Below are positions 59,557-64,000 of a DNA stretch of 64,000 nucleotides, in pieces. Position numbers and translations under genes: made by a program. The first letter of the stretch is position 1; the number at the start of each line of letters is the position of its first letter. The stretch covers positions 1 through 64,000 of the forward strand of contig CAVPSX010000006.1 of the NCBI GenBank assembly GCA_963708515.1. The letters run 5' to 3'. This stretch comes from JAPLJM01 sp963708515. Its GTDB lineage: Bacteria > Desulfobacterota > Syntrophia > Syntrophales > Fen-1087. Below the pieces are notes generated by a model. That model was given only the letters and a program-made list of their open reading frames with translations, did not search any database and was not told the origin of the DNA.

Positions 59557-59606
59557 GAGGCGCACAGACTTTTTACGAAGTCGTCAAATTTGAGGGAGGA
59601 ATGACA

Positions 59607-62345
59607 ATGATCGGAATCACTGCTTACGGCGCCTATATCCCCCGGCTCAGGCTTGACCGCATGTCCATCTTTCAGGCCATGGGCTGGTTTGCCCCGGCCA
59701 TTATCATGGTCGCCCAGGGGGAGCGCTCCATGTGCAATCATGATGAGGACAGCCTCACGATGGCCGTTGCGGCGGCCCGCGACTGCCTGACCGGAATGGA
59801 CAAGCAGGCGATCGATGCGGCCTACTTGTGCTCCACCACGCTGCCATTCGCCGACCGTCTCAATGCCGGTATCCTGGCCACCGCGTTGAATCTGCGTTCG
59901 GATATGGCGACGGCCGATTTCACCTCGACCCTCAAGGCCGGGACCACGGGCCTGCTGGCCGCCCTTGACGGCGTCAAGGCGGGCAGCCGTAAAAATGTCC
60001 TTGTGACGGCCACGGACAAACGCGAAACTCGGCCCGCCTACTTCTATGAAATGTGGTTCGGCGACGGGGCGGCTTCGCTCATGGTGGGCGACACGGACGT
60101 CATCGCCGAATTCATCGGTTCTTATTCGGTTTCCTATGATTTCGTGGATCACTACCGTGCGGCGGATCGCCGGTTCGATTACATGTGGGAGGAACGATGG
60201 CTCCGGGAAGAGGGCTATGCCAAATTCATTCCGGAAGCGGTTGACGGCCTCTTTAAGAAGCTCAATATTTCCATCAAGGATGTGGACCGGCTCGTCTTCC
60301 CTTGTTTCTTCAAGGCGGAGCACAGGACGCTGGCTAAAAAGCTTGGAGCCGCGCCGGAGAAGGTCATCGACAACATGCATGAGATCTGCGGCGAGACGGG
60401 CGCCGCCCATCCGCTGGTCATGTTTGTGGCGGCCCTCGAACAGGCGAAGCCCGGCGACGGCATCCTTGTCGCGGGATTCGGTCAGGGCTGTGACGCCCTC
60501 TACTTCAGGGTGACGGAAAATATCGCGAAGCTGCCGCCGCGAATGGGGGTGAAGGGTTCTCTCGAGAACAAGAAGACCATCGACAACTACATGAAGTTTC
60601 TCAAATTCAGGAATCTGATCGATCCTGAAATGGGGATACGGGCCGAGGCCCCGACCCAGACTGCCATGACCACGCTCTGGCGCAAGCGCAAGATGCTCAC
60701 AGGCCTCGTCGGCGGCGTCTGCCGTGACTGCGGCGTCCCCCAGTATCCGAAGATGGACATCTGCGTCAATCCGGCCTGCGAACATCTGAACACCCAGGAC
60801 GATTATGAATTTGCCGACAAACCGGCGAAGGTCATGACCTTCACGGGCGACCTGCTGGCCGTGTCCGTCGATCCGCCCGCCATCTACGGTATGATTCAGT
60901 TCGACGAAGGCGGCCGCTTCATGGCGGACTTCACCGATTGCGAGCTCGGCGATGTCAAGGTGGGCATGCCCGTGAAAATGAGCTTCCGCAAGCGCGTGAC
61001 CGACAACGAGCGCGGCTTCGTGGGCTATTTCTGGAAGGCCGTTCCACAGCCACAACCCGACGCGGCTGCGAAAGAGGACGAAATCCGCTTTGATGGCCGC
61101 GTGGCTATTATTACCGGCGCCGGCGCCGGCCTGGGGCGGACCTATGCCCTGGAACTGGCCAGGCGGGGCGCCAAAGTGGTCGTAAACGATTTCGGTGGCG
61201 CCCGGGACGGCGCGGGCCAGGGGTCCAGTTCCCCGGCGGATAAAGTCGTCAATGAAATCAAAGAGTCAGGCGGCGAGGCCGTGGCCAGCTACGACAGCGT
61301 GGCGACGCCCCGGGGCGGCGAAAATATCGTCAAAACCGCGCTGGACGCCTTCGGCCGCGTGGATATCCTCATCAACAACGCCGGGATCCTGCGCGACAAG
61401 GGCTTCCTCAAGATGGAGCCGGAAACCTGGCAGGCCGTTCTGGACGTGCACCTCAACGGGGCCTACAACGTCACGCGCCCCGCTTTTCAGGCCATGCGTG
61501 CAAACAACTACGGCCGCATCGTCATGACGACCTCCGCCGCCGGACTCTATGGCAATTTCGGCCAGACCAATTACAGCTCGGCCAAGCTGGCGCTCGTGGG
61601 ATTCATGAACACGCTGCGCATCGAGGGGCAGAAATACAATATCAAGGTCAATACGATCGCGCCCGTGGCGGCCTCGCGACTGACCGAGGACGTGATGCCG
61701 CCCGACATGTTTGAAAAGCTGACGCCGGATTATATCGCCGGGATCGTAGCCTATTTATGCTCGGAAAACTGCCGGGAAACAGGGGCTGTTTTCAATGCTG
61801 CTGCCGGTTACTACAGCCGGGCGGCAATCCTGACCGGCCCCGGAATCACACTCGGAGACGGCAAAACCCCGCCGACGCCGGAAGACATCCGGGACCACTG
61901 GGCGCAGATCAGCAGTCTGGACGGCGCGCGGGAACTGCAGGATGCAACCCTGGCCGTCATGTCCTTCATGACGCCGCCCAAGGCGGAGGAAAAGCAGGAC
62001 GTAAAAGAAGCGGGTGCCACGCTGAATGTAAGGAGCGTCTTTGAGAAGATGCCCGCCGCCTTCAATGCGGAGAAGGCCGCCGGGAAGGATCTGGTCTTTC
62101 AGTTCAATATCTCCGGTCCCGGCGGCGGCGACTGGTTTGTAACGATCAAGGACGGCGCATGCCGCGTCGAAGCAGGCATGGACGCCAAGCCGACGACGAC
62201 GATCAAGATGGCGGAAGGGGACTTCCTCCAGCTCATCCAGGGCAAACTGGACGGTATGCAGGCGTTCAGCGCGGGCAAGCTCAAGGTGGAGGGCGACATC
62301 ATGAAAGCCCAGTTGATCGGGAAGCTGTTCAAATTCAAGGCATGA
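59607..62345 (+). CDS. Fused thiolase-fold (HMGS/KAS-III-like) / DUF35 / SDR / SCP2 protein
   Basis: ATG 59607 is chosen because GGGAGG ends seven bases upstream; ATG 59601 is too close to it. About 912 residues: 1-345 an HMG-CoA-synthase/KAS-III-like thiolase fold (ITAYGAYIPRLRLDRMSIFQ, SMCNHDEDSLTMAV, GAAHPLVMFVAALEQAKPGD); 350-490 a DUF35 rubredoxin-like zinc ribbon and OB fold (CRDCGVPQYPKMDICVNPAC); 497-800 an SDR (VAIITGAGAGLGRTYALELA, NYSSAKLA); 810-912 SCP2. In the thiolase fold the site expected to hold the catalytic cysteine reads STLKAGTTGL, with no Cys. The SDR-SCP2 half closely parallels the previous gene, showing duplication. Confidence 0.83.
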   Translation: MIGITAYGAYIPRLRLDRMSIFQAMGWFAPAIIMVAQGERSMCNHDEDSLTMAVAAARDCLTGMDKQAIDAAYLCSTTLPFADRLNAGILATALNLRSDMATADFTSTLKAGTTGLLAALDGVKAGSRKNVLVTATDKRETRPAYFYEMWFGDGAASLMVGDTDVIAEFIGSYSVSYDFVDHYRAADRRFDYMWEERWLREEGYAKFIPEAVDGLFKKLNISIKDVDRLVFPCFFKAEHRTLAKKLGAAPEKVIDNMHEICGETGAAHPLVMFVAALEQAKPGDGILVAGFGQGCDALYFRVTENIAKLPPRMGVKGSLENKKTIDNYMKFLKFRNLIDPEMGIRAEAPTQTAMTTLWRKRKMLTGLVGGVCRDCGVPQYPKMDICVNPACEHLNTQDDYEFADKPAKVMTFTGDLLAVSVDPPAIYGMIQFDEGGRFMADFTDCELGDVKVGMPVKMSFRKRVTDNERGFVGYFWKAVPQPQPDAAAKEDEIRFDGRVAIITGAGAGLGRTYALELARRGAKVVVNDFGGARDGAGQGSSSPADKVVNEIKESGGEAVASYDSVATPRGGENIVKTALDAFGRVDILINNAGILRDKGFLKMEPETWQAVLDVHLNGAYNVTRPAFQAMRANNYGRIVMTTSAAGLYGNFGQTNYSSAKLALVGFMNTLRIEGQKYNIKVNTIAPVAASRLTEDVMPPDMFEKLTPDYIAGIVAYLCSENCRETGAVFNAAAGYYSRAAILTGPGITLGDGKTPPTPEDIRDHWAQISSLDGARELQDATLAVMSFMTPPKAEEKQDVKEAGATLNVRSVFEKMPAAFNAEKAAGKDLVFQFNISGPGGGDWFVTIKDGACRVEAGMDAKPTTTIKMAEGDFLQLIQGKLDGMQAFSAGKLKVEGDIMKAQLIGKLFKFKA

Positions 62346-62357
62346 ACGCTTTGCATG

Positions 62358-62395
62358 ATCGGTGAAAAATGGGTTACGGGCGGCGAAGCCTTTTT
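62358..62395 (+). repeat. Dispersed repeat, copy F (diverged)
   Basis: ATCGGTGAAAAATGGGTTAC followed by GGGCGGCGAAGCC resembles the arms at 32466 and 37728 but is more diverged. It lies just after the fused thiolase-fold gene. Confidence 0.4.
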
Positions 62396-62449
62396 GTGGC
62401 TTCAGCATAATCAGGAACGAATACCGATAAACCGTTGGAGGTGTTGAAT

Positions 62450-63658
62450 ATGGCTTCAGGAATCAGCGATAAGGTTGCGATCCTCGGGATGGGCTGCTCG
62501 CGTTTCGGTGAACGCTGGGATATGGGGGGCGAGGAACTCATGGTGGAAGCCTTTACGGAGTGCCTCGCCGATGCGGGGATTGAAAAAAAGGCGATTCAGG
62601 CAGCCTGGCTGGGTACCTGCATCGATGAGATCAACATGGGCAAGTGCGCCACGCCGATGGGAGTGGCGCTGCGTCTGCCCCATATCGGCGTCACGCGCGT
62701 GGAGAACTACTGCGCCACGGGCACGGAAGCCTTTCGCGGGGCGGTGTATGCCGTTGCATCCGGGGCCTACGATATCTGCCTGGCCCTGGGCGTGGAAAAG
62801 CTCAAGGACAGCGGCTACGGGGGGCTTCCCAATCCCGGCTCCGGTTTCGGCACGCTCTTCTGGCAGTGGATGGCCAATGCCACGGCGCCGGGCCTTTTCG
62901 CGCAGCTTGCCTCGGCCTACGGCGCCAAATACCGGATTTCCGACAAGGATATCAAGCGTGCCATCGCCCATGTATCGGTGAAAAGCCATGCCAACGGGGC
63001 GCTGAACCCCAAAGCCCACCTTCAAAAGGCCGTGACGATGGACCAGGTGCTGTCGTCGCCGATCATCTCTCATCCGCTCGGGCTTTTCGACTGCTGCGGC
63101 GTCAGCGACGGCGCCGCCTGCGCGATTGTGACGACGCCCGAGATCGCCCGGAAGCTCGGCAAAAAGGACCTCGTAAGCGTAAAGGCGCTGCAGGTGGCCG
63201 TCAGCAGCGGCTACGAGGGGGGCTTCAACGAATGGGCGGGCGAGCATTTCGTGACGGCCGGCAAATGCAGCACCGCGGCCTACCGGGAAGCGGGGATCAC
63301 GAATCCCCGCGAGGAGATCAGCATGATGGAGCTGCACGACTGTTTTTCGATCACGGAGCTTGTGACCTACGAAGACCTGCATATTTCCGAACGCGGCAAG
63401 GCCTGGAAGGACGCCCTGGACGGGTTCTACGACCGGGACGGCAAGGTGCCGGCCCAGGTGGACGGCGGGCTCAAGTGTTTCGGGCATCCGATCGGCGCGT
63501 CCGGCCTGAGAATGATCTACGAGATGTACCTGCAGTTGCTCGGGCGGGCCGGCAAGCGACAGCTCAACGATCCCCGTTATGGGCTGACACACAACCTGGG
63601 CGGCTTTCCGCACCAGAATGTGTGCGCCATATCGATCGTCGGAAAATATAAAAATTGA
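62450..63658 (+). CDS. SCP-x/Ltp2-type thiolase
   Basis: ATG 62450 with GGAGG eight bases upstream gives 402 residues. Thiolase landmarks: ILGMGCSRFGERWDMGGEEL, the nucleophile in VENYCATGTEAFRGA (Cys about residue 87), ELHDCFSITELV and the C-terminal CFGHPIGASGLRM with the second cysteine and His. This is the SCP-x thiolase/lipid-transfer (Ltp) group rather than FadA. Ltp2-type enzymes work with DUF35 partners as thiolases or retro-aldolases; the DUF35 domain is present in the preceding gene product. It belongs to the acyl-CoA operon. Confidence 0.87.
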   Translation: MASGISDKVAILGMGCSRFGERWDMGGEELMVEAFTECLADAGIEKKAIQAAWLGTCIDEINMGKCATPMGVALRLPHIGVTRVENYCATGTEAFRGAVYAVASGAYDICLALGVEKLKDSGYGGLPNPGSGFGTLFWQWMANATAPGLFAQLASAYGAKYRISDKDIKRAIAHVSVKSHANGALNPKAHLQKAVTMDQVLSSPIISHPLGLFDCCGVSDGAACAIVTTPEIARKLGKKDLVSVKALQVAVSSGYEGGFNEWAGEHFVTAGKCSTAAYREAGITNPREEISMMELHDCFSITELVTYEDLHISERGKAWKDALDGFYDRDGKVPAQVDGGLKCFGHPIGASGLRMIYEMYLQLLGRAGKRQLNDPRYGLTHNLGGFPHQNVCAISIVGKYKN

Positions 63659-63739
63659 CGACTTCGTAAAAAGTCGAGAATTCCCTCCCCTCGATGGGTG
63701 AGGGGGAAAGGGACTTTTTACGAGTCCATAAAAATTGAC
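63648..63739. repeat. MITE-like element with terminal inverted repeats and 12-bp direct repeat
   Basis: ATAAAAATTGAC occurs at 63648-63659 and 63728-63739 on both sides of a 68-base core. The core begins GACTTCGTAAAAAGTC (63660-63675) and ends GGACTTTTTACGAGTCC (63711-63727), which are inverted copies with one gap. Its middle (CCCTCCCCTCGATGGGTGAG) forms a hairpin. The left direct repeat contains the thiolase stop codon. Confidence 0.7.
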
Positions 63740-63752
63740 AGGGAGAGGCAAT

Positions 63753-64000
63753 ATGGACATCATTCAATACACCGATGAACACAGGATCTTTCGGCAAACG
63801 CTGAGAAAGTATCTTGAAAAGGAAGTCACGCCGCACGCGGAGGAGTGGGAGGAAGCCGGGATCGTCCCGCGCGAGGCCTGGAAAAAAATGGGGGAGCAGG
63901 GTTTTCTGTGCACGGCGGTGCCCGAAGAATACGGAGGTGCCGGCGGGGATTTTCTCTACTCGGTGATCGTGACCGAAGAAATGGCCCGGACCAATTTCAG
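63753..64000 (+). CDS. Acyl-CoA dehydrogenase, N-terminal part (cut by window edge)
   Basis: ATG 63753 follows GGGAGAGG. The 82 visible residues read MDIIQYTDEHRIFRQTLRKY, then KEVTPHAEEWEEAGIVPREA and GFLCTAVPEEYGGAGGDFLY, a normal acyl-CoA dehydrogenase N-terminal helical domain. It would carry out the first, FAD-dependent step of beta-oxidation in the pathway whose later steps are encoded upstream. The rest lies beyond base 64000, so catalytic residues cannot be checked. Confidence 0.88.
   Translation, partial: MDIIQYTDEHRIFRQTLRKYLEKEVTPHAEEWEEAGIVPREAWKKMGEQGFLCTAVPEEYGGAGGDFLYSVIVTEEMARTNF

Noticed and set aside
57381..61055. A 1224-codon open frame on the minus strand
   Set aside because: It runs antisense through the fused hydratase/SDR and thiolase-fold genes, whose domains are clear on the plus strand; GC-rich codon bias opens the opposite frame. 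Its protein has no recognisable domain.
1..64000. tRNA, rRNA and CRISPR arrays
   Set aside because: No cloverleaf-like tRNA, rRNA stretch or regularly spaced direct repeats were recognised. The repeats present are palindromes at irregular places.

Overview
The window reads as a chromosomal segment of a bacterium of the Desulfobacterota (the former Deltaproteobacteria), most likely a sulfite or sulfate reducer or a syntrophic relative such as the Syntrophales. The grounds are a bacterial-type dsrA-dsrB-dsrD-cbiA(dsrN)-dsrC-dsrM-dsrK operon, a DapL-type lysine pathway, an AtoE short-chain fatty acid carrier, many acyl-CoA enzymes, an eight-heme cytochrome and a multidomain beta-oxidation cluster. 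This placement is inferred from gene content. No rRNA, tRNA or CRISPR array was seen.

Layout. 1-5.8 kb: the dsr operon on the minus strand, truncated at the left edge in dsrK; dsrA, dsrB, dsrD and the cbiA homologue are broken by many single-base frame changes, while dsrM is intact. 6.1-9.8 kb: a compact minus-strand operon of two paralogous GNAT-like proteins, a TraB/GumN-family protein and a radical SAM/SPASM enzyme. 10.3-21 kb: a YeiH-family anion exporter with an extra soluble insert, an OsmC protein, a BPL_N-type protein, a HIT protein, an arsenic operon (arsR, ArsP permease, two thioredoxin-like proteins, Acr3, a UXX-star glutaredoxin), a ProC-like reductase, and a periplasmic DsbA-like plus VKOR-like pair. 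21-31 kb: an accessory stretch with an orphan papain-like protein, MFS carrier, Cfa, a ferredoxin, then small genes (glycine zipper, Rap1a fold, ankyrin, acyltransferase, SWIB, MarC), several with their own promoter, plus one well-formed integron attC site at 27.04-27.10 kb.

31-50 kb: octaheme cytochrome, dapF-dapL, an isochorismatase-like hydrolase, atoE, clpS-clpA, fabG, groES-groEL, a MoxR/VWA pair with an acyl-CoA dehydrogenase, and a phosphate transport set (DUF47 regulator, PiT transporter, metallo-hydrolase). 50.4-56 kb: a signalling cluster made of a triple-PAS protein, an RsbRD-like protein, a hybrid histidine kinase and an NtrC-type regulator; the kinase carries the same unusual PAS type as the triple-PAS protein. 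56-64 kb: RidA, a TetR regulator and a plus-strand cluster of fused hydratase/dehydrogenase/SCP2 enzymes, a thiolase-fold/DUF35/dehydrogenase/SCP2 fusion, an SCP-x-type thiolase and an acyl-CoA dehydrogenase cut by the right edge.

Several small mobile-looking repeat families are scattered between genes: a 24-27 bp palindrome (four copies, one inside the kinase gene and in frame), a family built on GAAAAATGG...GCGGCG arms, and a MITE-like element with CGTAAAAAGTC terminal repeats. Single-base frame changes also occur in the PiT, DUF47 and VWA genes, so sequencing error must be weighed against true decay when judging the dsr locus.
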